Positions 1 to 7,938 are shown, numbered from the stretch's first letter. The stretch is 64,000 nt of DNA from Opitutia bacterium (GCA_016217545.1 JACRHT010000012.1:744001-808000), one strand, 5' to 3'. Notes: a model not told the origin generated them from the letters alone. Numbers and translations: made by a program.

Positions 1-2
1 CA

Positions 3-335
3 AAACAGACCTACGGCAAACCGTTGCCGGAAAAGCACGACGTCTCGGGCCTCGACCCGGATCGCTTCATCCCGATCCCGTCGCGCTTCCTGCGCGCCGA
101 CCGCGACCATCCGCGCCTCGCGTTTCTCGACGGCGAACCGTGGCTGGTGGCCGACACGCACGATCGCAATGTCGTGCGCGACGAACGCGGCGAACTGCGC
201 GTGATCGATCTGGTGGCCGCGCCGTTGACGCGCGAGCTGCTCGACCGGGCGCCGTTGTTCAGCGATTGGATTGGGCGCGCCAAACTCGACCCGCGCGCGC
301 AGGTGCTCGCGCCGGTGAACGACGATGAACTCTGA
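3..335 (+). CDS. C-terminal fragment of a protein with a kinase-like motif
   Basis: The open frame enters from the left edge and ends with TGA, so only about 110 C-terminal residues are visible and the true start lies outside the window. The stretch DTHDRNVVRDERGELRVIDL looks like the catalytic and metal-binding part of a kinase-like fold (H-x-x-N followed by an acidic residue in V-I-D), as in the putative polyvalent protein kinase domains of phage and mobile-element proteins. This is motif resemblance only. No neighbour on the left can be seen, so the function stays open. Confidence 0.5.
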   Translation, partial: KQTYGKPLPEKHDVSGLDPDRFIPIPSRFLRADRDHPRLAFLDGEPWLVADTHDRNVVRDERGELRVIDLVAAPLTRELLDRAPLFSDWIGRAKLDPRAQVLAPVNDDEL

Positions 336-346
336 AACGGAGGAGC

Positions 347-435
347 AACCACGAATGAACACGAATGGACACGAATCCTGCGCTCCGGGCCGGAAGCCAG
401 GGGTTATGCGTGTCCATTCGTGTTCATTCGTGGTT
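347..435. repeat. Inverted repeat made of 10-nt ACGAAT units
   Basis: The left arm (347-372) and right arm (410-435) are perfect reverse complements over 26 bp, with a 37-nt loop. Each arm is a short degenerate tandem with a 10-nt period (ACGAATGAAC, ACGAATGGAC). The element fills the gap between two genes. A GTG codon inside the right arm (420) could be read as an alternative start of the next gene. It resembles the ACGGAT repeats near 6.2 and 6.7 kb. Confidence 0.85.
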
Positions 436-449
436 CAAAACATCGGCAC

Positions 450-1460
450 GTGAGACCGTCGGCATCATCTTGGGTCGCGACCTGGCTTCGCGCCAACGCG
501 TTTCTCCTCGGGCTGCTCGCCGTGACGGCGCTCGCGTTCGTTTTTCCCGAGCCCGCGGCGCGGGGCGGGTGGATGCAGCCGGAATTGCTGACGAATGTCG
601 GCGTGGCGCTGATCCTGTTCCTGCAAGGCTGGTCGCTGCCGTTCGAAAAAGTCCGCGAAGGCGCGGCCAACTGGCGGCTGCACGTCGTCGTGCAGGCGTT
701 CACGTTCGCGGTCTTTCCGCTCGTGGGACTCGGCCTGAACGCGCTCGTGCCGACGCTGTGGCCCGCGATGCCGCCGGCGATTCGCGATGGTTTTCTTTAT
801 CTCTGCGTGTTGCCGTCCACGGTCTCGAGCTCGGTCGTCTTCACCTCGGTGGCGCGCGGCAACACCGCCGGTGCGCTCTTCAACGCCGCGTTCTCGAACG
901 TCCTCGGCGTGCTGCTGACTCCCCTGCTCGTGCAACTGCTCATGCGCACGACGGGGCAGACCACGCCGATCGGTCCGCTGCTGCTGAAAATCACCGCGCT
1001 CACGCTCGCGCCGTTTGCGTTCGGTGCGCTGGCGCGCACGCGCGCGGCGGCGTGGATCGATGCGCGCAAGAAATGGGTCACGCGACTGAGCAACGGCGCG
1101 ATCCTGTTCATGGTTTACGCGGCGTTTTGCGACTCGGTGCAGGACCGCGTGTGGCAGCGGCACGGTGCGGACGTGACGGTGAAGACGCTCGCGCTGGCGG
1201 TGGCGTTGTTCGCGTTCATGTCGGTGCTGATCGCGGCTTCGTGCCGCTCGTTGCGGCTGAGCCGCGAGGATTTCATCGCGGGCTATTTCTGTGCGGTGAA
1301 GAAGACGCTCGCGATGGGCGTGCCGCTGGCGGTGCTGATCTTCGGCGCGCGGGCGGACCTGTCGCTGATTTTGCTCCCGATCATGTTCTACCACCCGGTG
1401 CAGCTGCTCGTGAATGGCGTGCTGGCGAACCGATGGGGACGGCCCCAGGCCGAAAGGTAG
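450..1460 (+). CDS. Bile acid:sodium symporter family (SBF-like) transporter
   Basis: This is a polytopic inner-membrane protein of about 336 residues with roughly nine to ten hydrophobic segments. It matches the SBF-like family of sodium/organic-anion symporters (YfeH type). The family-typical stretch LPSTVSSSVVFTSVARGN follows the fourth hydrophobic segment, and another conserved region (AVKKTLAMGVPLA) lies near the C-terminus. The substrate cannot be told from sequence. I chose the GTG at 450 because the earlier in-frame GTG at 420 lies inside the inverted repeat; neither has a clear ribosome binding site. The stop codon TAG is the TAG of the GTAG motif opening the downstream REPIN-like repeat, so the C-terminus may have been reset by that insertion. 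Confidence 0.85.
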   Translation: MRPSASSWVATWLRANAFLLGLLAVTALAFVFPEPAARGGWMQPELLTNVGVALILFLQGWSLPFEKVREGAANWRLHVVVQAFTFAVFPLVGLGLNALVPTLWPAMPPAIRDGFLYLCVLPSTVSSSVVFTSVARGNTAGALFNAAFSNVLGVLLTPLLVQLLMRTTGQTTPIGPLLLKITALTLAPFAFGALARTRAAAWIDARKKWVTRLSNGAILFMVYAAFCDSVQDRVWQRHGADVTVKTLALAVALFAFMSVLIAASCRSLRLSREDFIAGYFCAVKKTLAMGVPLAVLIFGARADLSLILLPIMFYHPVQLLVNGVLANRWGRPQAER

Positions 1461-1545
1461 GGGCGCTTGCCCTCAAGCGCCCTGCGCTCGTGCGCGAGGT
1501 GGCGCTTGCGACGCTCAAGGGCCGTTGAGGGCAACGGCCCCTACC
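1456..1545. repeat. REPIN-like palindromic doublet, class 1, copy 1
   Basis: The 90-bp element begins GGTAG and ends CTACC. Each end carries its own hairpin: GGGCGCTTG / CAAGCGCCC on the left and GGGCCGTTG / CAACGGCCC on the right. A GTAG tetranucleotide followed by a hairpin, as two inverted copies, is the known layout of REP doublets mobilised by RAYT-type transposases. The second copy is at 38616-38687 in the opposite orientation. It overlaps the stop codon of the SBF transporter. Confidence 0.85.
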
Positions 1546-1577
1546 AAAAAATAAAAGCCGCGACGTCGGTCGCGGCT
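1546..1577 (-). terminator. Intrinsic terminator of the peroxiredoxin gene
   Basis: Read on the minus strand, the stem AGCCGCGAC / GTCGCGGCT (1556-1564 with 1569-1577) is followed by an uninterrupted T-rich run (the A-rich run at 1546-1555). It lies 28 bp past the peroxiredoxin stop codon. Confidence 0.8.
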
Positions 1578-1604
1578 CGTGGTGCGGAGGGAATCTCGTT
1601 GGCT

Positions 1605-2138
1605 TCAGCCCTTTTGCCCTTCGATAAATTCGAGGATGACTTTCGCCTGCTCGGTCGTCGTGCCCTTGTAGTCGGCGTAGACGATCTTGCCGTCCTTGAT
1701 CAGGTAGGCGGAGCGCGACGCGAATTCGCCGACCATCGGCACGCTGCGCGTCGGAACGCCGAAGGCATTGATCACGGCCTTGTCGGTGTCGGCGATGAGC
1801 GTGAACGGCAGGTTGTATTTCTGCTTAAATTCCGCCTGCGACTTCACGTCGTCGTGACTGACGCCGATGACCGCGACACCTTTCTTCGTGAGAGTCTCGT
1901 AGCCGTCGCGCAGCGAGCAGCCCTGCTTCGTGCAGCCCGGCGTGTCGGCCTTCGGGTAGAAATAGACGAGCGTGTAGGCCTGTTGCTGGTAGACGTCGGC
2001 GAAGTTCAACTTGGCGCCGGTGTCGGTGGTGCCGGTGACGGCGGGCGCGGCGTCACCGACTTTGACGGGATCAGCGTGGGAGGTGGCAAAGAGGAGCATG
2101 GTGGCAGCGAGAGCGAGGATGGTGCGCGTGGATTTCAT
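1605..2138 (-). CDS. Exported thiol peroxidase, PrxQ/BCP-type peroxiredoxin
   Basis: The 177-residue AhpC/TSA-fold peroxiredoxin should reduce hydrogen peroxide and organic hydroperoxides using thioredoxin-like electron donors. The motif YPKADTPGCTKQGCSLRD gives the peroxidatic Cys69 and a second Cys74 five residues on, the spacing of the atypical 2-Cys PrxQ/BCP class. Unlike classical cytosolic BCP, it opens with a signal peptide (residues 1-22, ending SHA), so it probably acts in the periplasm. It is a single gene with its own terminator, and is divergent from the outer-membrane barrel gene to its right. Confidence 0.92.
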   Translation of the reverse strand: MKSTRTILALAATMLLFATSHADPVKVGDAAPAVTGTTDTGAKLNFADVYQQQAYTLVYFYPKADTPGCTKQGCSLRDGYETLTKKGVAVIGVSHDDVKSQAEFKQKYNLPFTLIADTDKAVINAFGVPTRSVPMVGEFASRSAYLIKDGKIVYADYKGTTTEQAKVILEFIEGQKG

Positions 2139-2424
2139 GAAGTCGTGCGAGGTTGGAGCGGCACGCTACGCGGGTTGATCGTTTGCGCAAGTGGAGCGTG
2201 ATACCCAGAAATCGCGGCGAAATTTCGCGAGGCCTGCGCCGGACGTCCCACGCGTGGGAAAAAATCGGCGGCCCGACAAATCCGCCGCGGCGAGGTTCCG
2301 CGTCGTGCGAAAATTTTCTGCCGGAACTTCGCCGCCGCGCCCGTGTTTTTCTCCACGTGAACACGCAACCGCGTCCTCCAACGCGGCACCAAGCGTGGGC
2401 ACGACCAAGCAACAAACCAAACAC
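2139..2424. other. Divergent intergenic region
   Basis: This 286-bp gap lies between the divergent peroxiredoxin and outer-membrane barrel genes and must hold both promoters. A weak sigma70-like pair, TTGATC (2175) and TGATAC (2199) with an 18-nt spacer, points rightward but sits over 200 bp from the barrel start codon. I see no repeat or small gene that I would defend. Confidence 0.4.
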
Positions 2425-3072
2425 ATGAAAAACGTTCCTTCCTTCAAAACTTTGATCCTGGCCGCGGCGGTTTCGCTCGGCCTCGCTTCCGCGTCGTTCG
2501 CGCAGAGTGCGAATGTCGCCGTGCCGAATCCGGCCGACGCCAAGGCCAACGGCCTGCTCGGCCAGAACTACACCACGCTCGGCTACGGTTACGTCGATCT
2601 CGACGCGACCAACGTCCACGCGTCGCGCTTCTCGCTCGCGGCCAACCAGAGCCTGCGCGAGGGCCTCGACGGTCTCTTCGAATACGGCTACACGCGCTCG
2701 AGCTCGTTCGCGGGCACGCGCCTCACGCAGCATGACCTCATGGCCGGCGCGCGCGCGTATCTTACTTCGGCGGGCTTCAAGCCCTACGTCGAGGCCGGCA
2801 TTGGCTGGGTGTGGCAGAAGGCTGCGGGCTTCAGCGACGACTCGTTCGCGTGGGGCCTCGGCGTCGGTGCGGAAATCGACGTCGCCTCCTCGTTCACCGT
2901 CACGCCCTACGTGCGTTACGAGGACCTCACCCGCGGTTCGAACAACGACTCGTGGAACTACGGCGTGAAAGCCAACTACTGGGTCACCAGCCGCGTGGGC
3001 ATCCAGGCCGGCGTCGAGCGCGACGACGACAAGAACATGACCTACTCGGTCGGCGCGAACATCCGCTTCTAA
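2425..3072 (+). CDS. Outer-membrane beta-barrel protein (OmpA/OmpX-like barrel fold)
   Basis: The protein has 215 residues: a signal peptide (about residues 1-26, ending ASFA) and then alternating amphipathic strands rich in Tyr, Gly and aromatic girdle residues, ending in NIRF. A terminal Phe is the usual BAM recognition signal, so this is an outer-membrane barrel of about eight strands (porin-family OMP_b-brl type). The frame stays open far upstream, but the ATG at 2425 directly precedes the signal peptide, and the upstream residues have no export signal. Function beyond structure or adhesion cannot be assigned. Confidence 0.82.
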   Translation: MKNVPSFKTLILAAAVSLGLASASFAQSANVAVPNPADAKANGLLGQNYTTLGYGYVDLDATNVHASRFSLAANQSLREGLDGLFEYGYTRSSSFAGTRLTQHDLMAGARAYLTSAGFKPYVEAGIGWVWQKAAGFSDDSFAWGLGVGAEIDVASSFTVTPYVRYEDLTRGSNNDSWNYGVKANYWVTSRVGIQAGVERDDDKNMTYSVGANIRF

Positions 3073-3080
3073 GCGGCTTC

Positions 3081-3160
3081 TGTCATCGCGAGGCCGGCAT
3101 CGCCGGCCGTGGCGATCCAGCTGGATTGCCGCGTCGCCCTGCGGGCTCCTCGCAACGACA
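3081..3160. repeat. TGTCATCGCGAG-type palindromic element
   Basis: The 80-bp intergenic element starts TGTCATCGCGAGG and ends CCTCGCAACGACA (10 of 12 outer positions pair). Its centre is GCGATCCAG/CTGGATTGC. This matches a palindrome seen in many unrelated bacterial genomes (TGTCATTGCGAG...AATCCAG...CTCGCAATGACA). It is placed just after the outer-membrane barrel gene. Confidence 0.75.
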
Positions 3161-3200
3161 GGGCGAAGATTTGGGTCTAGATTAAAGTGTGTGCAGAACC

Positions 3201-3233
3201 AGCCGCGGCGGCCGCAAGGCGCCGCGGCTTTTT
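3201..3233 (+). terminator. Intrinsic terminator
   Basis: The stem AGCCGCGGC (3201-3209) pairs with GCCGCGGCT (3221-3229) and is followed by a short T run. It sits about 130 bp after the barrel gene, on the far side of the palindromic element, and ahead of the next gene. Confidence 0.7.
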
Positions 3234-3302
3234 CCTGGGCGGGCCGCTGTCGCGCGGGGGAAGCGCGCTTGCGTGGCGGGCGCGAGGTGCTTGGCTCGCG
3301 GC

Positions 3303-4475
3303 ATGTCGTCCGCCGCGGAGAATGCCCTGCTGATCGCCCTCGTGGGCGATCGCGCGAGTGGTGCGGCCGACGAGTTGGAGGATTTTTTGCGCGAGGCGTC
3401 CGCGCGTGACGAGATAACGATCGTCGAGGTGGGCGCGGTTGCGCCGATCGTTCCGGTCGCGCGAATCGTGGTGCTGCGCTGTCCGGACGCGGGCGCGGTG
3501 GCGGAGTGGCAGGGACGTCAGCCGGACATGGTTCTATCCGTCTCGGACCCGGAGACGCCGGTGCGGCTGCGGCAGGCGTGCGCCGAGTATGGCGAATGGA
3601 CGCGAGTCGGCTTGTGGGGCGGCGCGTCGGGCGCGGTCGAGATGTCGATCGGTGCGACGTTGCACGCGGTGAAATTTCCGTTGCGCGGCGCGGCGCTGGC
3701 GAGCGTGCAGGCGGCGATGCTGACGGCGGCGTCGGCGAAACTGAATCCGCCGGGGCGCGTGGTGTGGGTGTCGTTCATCGCGTCGGGCTTGAAGGCGTTT
3801 TCGCCCGGCGGCGGGCGGGTGCGGCCGATGGTGGCGATCGCGATGCAGGGGACTTTGTTCGGCGCTGCGGTGCAGTTGCTCGGCTGGAACGCGGTCTCGG
3901 TGGCGCTGGGCGGGGCGTTGATCGGTTCGTGGGCGGCGCTGCAGGGCGTGGTGCTGCAGTATCTGCTCCTCGGCGACGATCTGGTCGTCACTTATTCGAA
4001 GGCGACGGAGTGGCTGTTGGCCCATCGCGAAGTGGCGGCGCCGTCGCTCGCGGCGGTGATTGTCGCTTGGGCGGTGGTGCATGCGTGTGTCGGCGCCGTG
4101 ATGGCGCTGGCGGCGTGGTATTGGCGGGAGGCTCCGCACTGGCTGCAGGCGCGGTTGGTCAATCCCGCGGCGGCGATGTCCCACACCGTGCCGGAGCAGC
4201 GTCGTTGGCGGCGAGTCGCGCGCGAGCTGAGGCGTTGGCAATTCTGGGTGCCGTTGCTGGTCGTCGCGGTGGCGTTGCTGCTGATGGGGCGGCCTTGGGA
4301 AAAGGTGTTGTGGCTGACGGCGCGTTTCGTGGCGGTGGCGGTGGTCGTGCTGGCGGTGTTGTCGCTCTTCCAACCGGCCGCGATTGCGCGGGCGTTGCGT
4401 CGGCGGGGCTGGTGGGGACCGGCGGTGGCGTTCAGCGAGGCGCTGGCGCGGCGGAAGCAACCGCCGTCACCATGA
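3303..4475 (+). CDS. Unknown membrane protein, N-terminal soluble domain
   Basis: I do not recognise this 390-residue protein. The first ~190 residues form a mixed alpha/beta soluble region (ALLIALVGDRASG, then IVVLRCPDAGAV and VLSVSDPETPVRLRQ) reminiscent of a receiver-like or nucleotide-binding fold without its catalytic residues. The rest has four to six hydrophobic helices (around residues 170-215, 245-270, 315-335 and 340-365). The frame is open upstream, but ATG 3303 is the first plausible start after the terminator. The stop overlaps the start of the MOSC gene (ATGA), so the two are probably co-translated and may act together. Confidence 0.6.
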   Translation: MSSAAENALLIALVGDRASGAADELEDFLREASARDEITIVEVGAVAPIVPVARIVVLRCPDAGAVAEWQGRQPDMVLSVSDPETPVRLRQACAEYGEWTRVGLWGGASGAVEMSIGATLHAVKFPLRGAALASVQAAMLTAASAKLNPPGRVVWVSFIASGLKAFSPGGGRVRPMVAIAMQGTLFGAAVQLLGWNAVSVALGGALIGSWAALQGVVLQYLLLGDDLVVTYSKATEWLLAHREVAAPSLAAVIVAWAVVHACVGAVMALAAWYWREAPHWLQARLVNPAAAMSHTVPEQRRWRRVARELRRWQFWVPLLVVAVALLLMGRPWEKVLWLTARFVAVAVVVLAVLSLFQPAAIARALRRRGWWGPAVAFSEALARRKQPPSP

Positions 4476-4933
4476 TGCGGGTGCGGCACATTTTCATTTC
4501 GCCCGGGCACAATTTCTTCGGGCGCTACGGCGAGCCGGCGGGCACGCACCCGACGCACGATGTCGCGGAGGTCGAGTGCGTCGCGGGCTACGGGCTGCGC
4601 GGCGACCGATTCTTCGGCTATCGGCCGGACTACAAAGGTCAGGTGACGTTGTTCGCGATGGAGGTGTGCGAGGCGTTGCGGCGGGAGTTCAAGTTGCCGG
4701 CGCTGTCGCCCGAGGTTTTTCGGCGCAACGTGGTCACGGAGGGCGTGGATTTGAACACGCTGATCGGGACGCGCTTCACGTTGCAAGGAATCGAGCTCGA
4801 GGGCGTGGACGAGTGTCGGCCGTGCCACTGGATGGACAAGGCGGTCGCGCCGGGCGCCGAGGAATGGCTGAAGGGACGCGGGGGCTTGCGCTGTCGCGTG
4901 CGTTCGAGCGGCTGGCTGCGGCGCGAGGCGTGA
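4472..4933 (+). CDS. MOSC-domain protein
   Basis: The 153-residue protein consists almost entirely of a MOSC domain (molybdenum cofactor sulfurase C-terminal domain). These are sulfur-carrier or Moco-binding beta-barrels found alone or fused to sulfurases. The conserved cysteine region appears as ECRPCHWMD, preceded by the family-typical RRNVVTEGVDLNTLIG segment. Two adjacent ATG codons (4472, 4475) could start it; the first gives a 4-base ATGA overlap with the membrane-protein gene. Single-domain MOSC proteins of this size (YiiM class) have been linked to reduction of N-hydroxylated compounds with Moco, but the partner here is unknown. Confidence 0.85.
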   Translation: MMRVRHIFISPGHNFFGRYGEPAGTHPTHDVAEVECVAGYGLRGDRFFGYRPDYKGQVTLFAMEVCEALRREFKLPALSPEVFRRNVVTEGVDLNTLIGTRFTLQGIELEGVDECRPCHWMDKAVAPGAEEWLKGRGGLRCRVRSSGWLRREA

Positions 4934-4957
4934 TGCGCGCCGCAGCCGCGGCGGCAA

Positions 4958-6157
4958 TCAAATCGGCGGATGGAAACCGGCGCTGGCGCCGACCCAGGTT
5001 TTGCCCTTGTTGAAATCGACGCCGTGCATCGCGCCTTTGGTGAGGCGGACGAGTTGGTTGAGGAGCGTCGGCATCTCGCTGCCGTCGCCGGCGAGGATGA
5101 GGCGCACCTCGGCTTTCGCGGGGCCGTCGGGCGTTTGCAGGATCGGCGCGTAGGCGACTTTGCGCTGAAGGAGCCACTCGGCGGGATTGGGGAGAGCGGA
5201 GATTTTTTCGCGGGTGGGCGCGATGTCGACGCCGAGGCCGGCGAAGGAGTAGAGCGGCTTGAGGACGTAGTTTTCGAGATCGGCGGGGATGTCGACGCCG
5301 AGTTCGCTGACGAAGCGGCAGTCGGGCACGTAGCGGCTCTTGAGGAAGGGCAGCGTGTGTTTGCTGATGCGAAAATACCAGTTCGGGTGGCTGACCCACT
5401 GCACATCAAGACGATCGTCGCGGAGATTGAAGCCGGGCTTGAAGTCGGGTTTGCGCAGGAGCTCGTCGAAGATGACGCGGTTGTAGATGCGCTGGATCGG
5501 CACCTCGCGTCCGCCGGAGAAATACACGAGCTGGCGGCCGCGCTGGCGCACCTTCGAGAGGCACATCGGGCGGACGTTGAGGAAGCTGTGGGTGCAGGCG
5601 AAATCGATGCGCGTCTTCTGTTTCTCGGGTTCGATTTCGAGGAGGACGACGTTCTCGGGCAGGCAGTCGCCGACGATGGCGGAGCGAAGGGCGTCGAGGT
5701 AGCGCTCGTCGTCGAGGCCGCCGAAGTAGGGCGTGAAGTCGGACGGGATTTCCGGAAAGTGTGCGCGGTAGGTGTTGGTGAGGAGCGTTTGCCAACAGGC
5801 GACGGTGGGGAATCCCTGCAGCTCGATCAGTTGCGGCAGCACGCGGCCGTCGGCGTCGGCGCAGAGCGCGAAGTCGATGCAGAGGAAGTGGGGGAACTCG
5901 GTCTCGTGCGGGACGGAGAGATTGGCCGGGATGGCGTTGGCGGCGTGGCGGCGAAACTCCGGCGTGGCGAGTTGGCGCGTGATGTCGGCCGCGGCGTCGA
6001 CGAGCGCGCGCGTCGTGGCCTCGTCGAGAAACAGCGGTGATTCGGCGACGCGGAAATCCAGCGGCCAATACATCGAGCGGTTCAGCTCGCGCGAGAAGGC
6101 GGCGTAGCGGGCGTCGGTGAACGCGGCGTTGTAGCGCTGGCGGAGGGCGGGGATCAT
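4958..6157 (-). CDS. Probable ATP-grasp-like ligase, function unknown
   Basis: This 399-residue cytoplasmic protein has no signal peptide. Three features suggest a divergent ATP-grasp fold: IELQGFPTVACWQ near residue 110, a candidate glycine-rich ATP-binding segment LKPLYSFAGLGV near residue 300, and KAEVRLILAG followed by LNQLVRLTKGA near the C-terminus, where ATP-grasp enzymes carry the metal-binding and ATP-binding residues. Such enzymes join a carboxylate to an amine or thiol. It is the last gene of a minus-strand run with another ATP-grasp, a GCS2 ligase, an aminopeptidase and an esterase, which supports a role in making or modifying a small peptide. The assignment is inferred from motifs. 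Confidence 0.5.
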   Translation of the reverse strand: MIPALRQRYNAAFTDARYAAFSRELNRSMYWPLDFRVAESPLFLDEATTRALVDAAADITRQLATPEFRRHAANAIPANLSVPHETEFPHFLCIDFALCADADGRVLPQLIELQGFPTVACWQTLLTNTYRAHFPEIPSDFTPYFGGLDDERYLDALRSAIVGDCLPENVVLLEIEPEKQKTRIDFACTHSFLNVRPMCLSKVRQRGRQLVYFSGGREVPIQRIYNRVIFDELLRKPDFKPGFNLRDDRLDVQWVSHPNWYFRISKHTLPFLKSRYVPDCRFVSELGVDIPADLENYVLKPLYSFAGLGVDIAPTREKISALPNPAEWLLQRKVAYAPILQTPDGPAKAEVRLILAGDGSEMPTLLNQLVRLTKGAMHGVDFNKGKTWVGASAGFHPPI

Positions 6158-6184
6158 CGGGAGTGGTGCCGCGGGGGAGCGTTT

Positions 6185-6227
6185 TATTTGACCACGGATT
6201 TCACGGATAGAAACGGATTAGCCGGAT
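6185..6227. repeat. ACGGAT repeat, direct copy 1 (downstream of GxxExxY gene)
   Basis: The 43-bp block has a 9-nt period (CACGGATTT, CACGGATAG, AAACGGATT, AGCCGGATA). It matches 6663-6705 at 37 of 43 positions in the same orientation, so the pair brackets the GxxExxY gene as direct repeats. Confidence 0.85.
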
Positions 6228-6235
6228 AAGGCGCT

Positions 6236-6613
6236 TTAGCGGATGACGCGCTTCCAGCGGAGGTCGGCGAACTTGAAGTTGAGCAGGAGGGCGAGGCGGA
6301 GCTGGGTGATCGCGAGGTAGCCTTCCATCTGAGCCAGATGAGTCGGAGTGAAGAGTTCGACGACCTTCGGGTCAGCGATGACGAGGTCGTCTACGATCAT
6401 GTCGGGCACCAGTGTGTCGACCAGTTCGCCTTCGTAGCGAACCTCGAAGCGACGCTGTTGGTCGACCTTGTGACCGCGTTTGCGAAGTTCGATCACGAGG
6501 GCGTTTTCGTAGGCTTTCTCATCGAGGCCCGGCTTGAGCGTATTGAGCACCTTCATCGCGGAGCCGATGACCGCCTCGCTGATTTCGGGATGAATCAGTT
6601 TTTCGGTGCTCAT
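6236..6613 (-). CDS. GxxExxY family protein (PD-(D/E)xK nuclease-like fold)
   Basis: The 125-residue protein carries the diagnostic GLDEKAY (G-x-x-E-x-x-Y) near residue 30. After it come PDMIV and IADPK, where related proteins have DxxV and ELK. These are the acidic and lysine positions of the PD-(D/E)xK nuclease superfamily, here with Asp in place of the usual Glu. The end (LAQMEGYLAITQLRLALLLNF) is also typical. Family members often occur in many paralogous copies in Verrucomicrobia, Planctomycetes and relatives, and their role is unknown. This copy is bounded on both sides by ACGGAT repeats and interrupts an otherwise coherent metabolic gene run, as expected of a mobile or domesticated element. 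Confidence 0.88.
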   Translation of the reverse strand: MSTEKLIHPEISEAVIGSAMKVLNTLKPGLDEKAYENALVIELRKRGHKVDQQRRFEVRYEGELVDTLVPDMIVDDLVIADPKVVELFTPTHLAQMEGYLAITQLRLALLLNFKFADLRWKRVIR

Positions 6614-6662
6614 GGGCGGACGTGAGAGATGCGAGCGAAAGCGGTGGCGCGAGCGACAGACC

Positions 6663-6705
6663 TATTTGATCACGGATTTCACGGATGGAGACGGATTCAT
6701 CGGAT
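6663..6705. repeat. ACGGAT repeat, direct copy 2 (upstream of GxxExxY gene)
   Basis: A second copy of the 43-bp 9-nt-period block lies 50 bp before the GxxExxY start codon. Together with 6740-6779 it also forms a hairpin, so it may cover or replace the promoter of that gene. Confidence 0.85.
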
Positions 6706-6739
6706 GCCGGTTTCGAGAACGAAAAGAACCTCGCTGCGT

Positions 6740-6779
6740 CATCCGTGGTATCCGTTTCTATCCGTCCAATCCGTGGTAA
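6740..6779. repeat. ACGGAT repeat, inverted copy
   Basis: Its reverse complement (starting TTTACCACGGATTGGACGG) closely matches the two direct copies. It pairs with 6663-6705 across a 34-nt loop. Its outer end lies 40 bp from the stop codon of the aminopeptidase gene. Confidence 0.8.
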
Positions 6780-6818
6780 AGAAAACGCTCGAGCGCGGCT
6801 TCATCTTCGCTCGCTTGT

Positions 6819-7838
6819 TCAGATCAGGAATTTTCCCTGCGCCATGACTTGTTCGTCGTCGAGCCAGATGTCGAAGTTGCGGCCGACGCAGTCGATGTGG
6901 GTCGTGCTTTTCCACGGTTGGCCGGTGTGTTCGCTATAGGGGTGGCCGAAGGCGATGTGGATGCCGGGGAGTTTTTCGTCCTGCAGGATGTGGCCGATGA
7001 TGTGCGTGCAGGCGAGATTGGTGCCGATGGCGAATTCGCCGACGCGGTTCGAGTTCTCGTCGGTGTGGCAATACTTGTCGAATTCCTCGAGCAACTCCTT
7101 GTTCGCGCACGACAGGCCGGCGATGCGGTTGTCCTTGATGTCGATCGTCAGCGGGGTGGCTGCGATGTCGCCGTATTTCTGGCAGAGGTAGTCACCGACG
7201 ACGCCGTCGACGACGAAGCGGCCGTTGGAGTTGAAGGGCGAGGTGAAGATCTCGCCGCCGGGGAGGTTGCCCCACTTTTCGGGCGAGATGAGGCCGGAGG
7301 TTTTCACCCACTTCAGGGATTGGGAGAGTTCGGCGACGTAGTCGGTGCCGGCGGCGGTGCGGCAGGTGACGCGCGAGGCGCGGCGGCATTTCTCGATCAG
7401 TTTTTGCGAGAGGGCGTCGATGGCGAGGAAGTCGGCGCGCATGCCTTCGAGCATGATCTGCCGGTTGATGTTCACCATGTGGCCGTGGCGGATTTTGCGC
7501 GGGTTGAGCACGTCCATCATCTGCATGCGCGTGCGGAGTTCGCCGGTCTGGGTCTGGCAGGCGTAGATGGAGACCTGCGATTGGGCGAGGTGGGCGAGGA
7601 TCTCGGCGGGCATGTCGCGGTGCGGGCGCGGGCCGTATTCCTCGAGGATGAAGACGTCGTAGGCGGCGCCGGTCTTCTCCACCTCGGCGACGAGCGCGGC
7701 GGCGATCTCGGCGCAGGCGTTGTCGGCGATGATCGTCATGCGCTCGTGCGGCTGCAGGCGCAGGCAGACGTGGATCGCGTTGTGCGCGCCGGGCGTGAGC
7801 TCGGAGTCGAAGGTTTTCGGGAGCGTGGCGGCGTGCAT
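6819..7838 (-). CDS. M29-type (leucyl) aminopeptidase-like metallopeptidase
   Basis: The protein has about 339 residues. The C-terminal half carries the M29-like metal-binding region: GGEIFTSP, GEFAIGTN, then FGHPYSEHTGQPWKSTTHID, which supplies two His and an Asp for a dinuclear metal site. These enzymes remove N-terminal residues from peptides. The N-terminal part (LRLQPHERMTIIADNACAEI) also fits the family. The frame extends to 7916, but the extra residues are translated heptamer repeat (7840-7888), so the ATG at 7838 is preferred. Its place between ATP-grasp and GCS2 ligases hints at processing of a peptide-like product. Confidence 0.82.
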   Translation of the reverse strand: MHAATLPKTFDSELTPGAHNAIHVCLRLQPHERMTIIADNACAEIAAALVAEVEKTGAAYDVFILEEYGPRPHRDMPAEILAHLAQSQVSIYACQTQTGELRTRMQMMDVLNPRKIRHGHMVNINRQIMLEGMRADFLAIDALSQKLIEKCRRASRVTCRTAAGTDYVAELSQSLKWVKTSGLISPEKWGNLPGGEIFTSPFNSNGRFVVDGVVGDYLCQKYGDIAATPLTIDIKDNRIAGLSCANKELLEEFDKYCHTDENSNRVGEFAIGTNLACTHIIGHILQDEKLPGIHIAFGHPYSEHTGQPWKSTTHIDCVGRNFDIWLDDEQVMAQGKFLI

Positions 7839-7839
7839 G

Positions 7840-7888
7840 GCGGAGGGGCGGAGCGCGGAGGGCTGAGGGCGGAGTGCCGAGGCGAGCG
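7840..7888. repeat. Degenerate heptamer tandem at a start codon
   Basis: Seven consecutive 7-nt units follow the pattern GGCGGAG / CGCGGAG / GGCTGAG / GGCGGAG / TGCCGAG. They directly abut the aminopeptidase start codon. When the frame is read through, the repeat would encode Pro/Ser/Arg/Leu-rich sequence. Similar heptamer tracts occur at queC and inside oleC. Confidence 0.75.
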
Positions 7889-7938
7889 GCGTGCGGGAGG
7901 GAGCGTCGGAATACAAGGTGCGAGGAGGTGGTTCGGAT

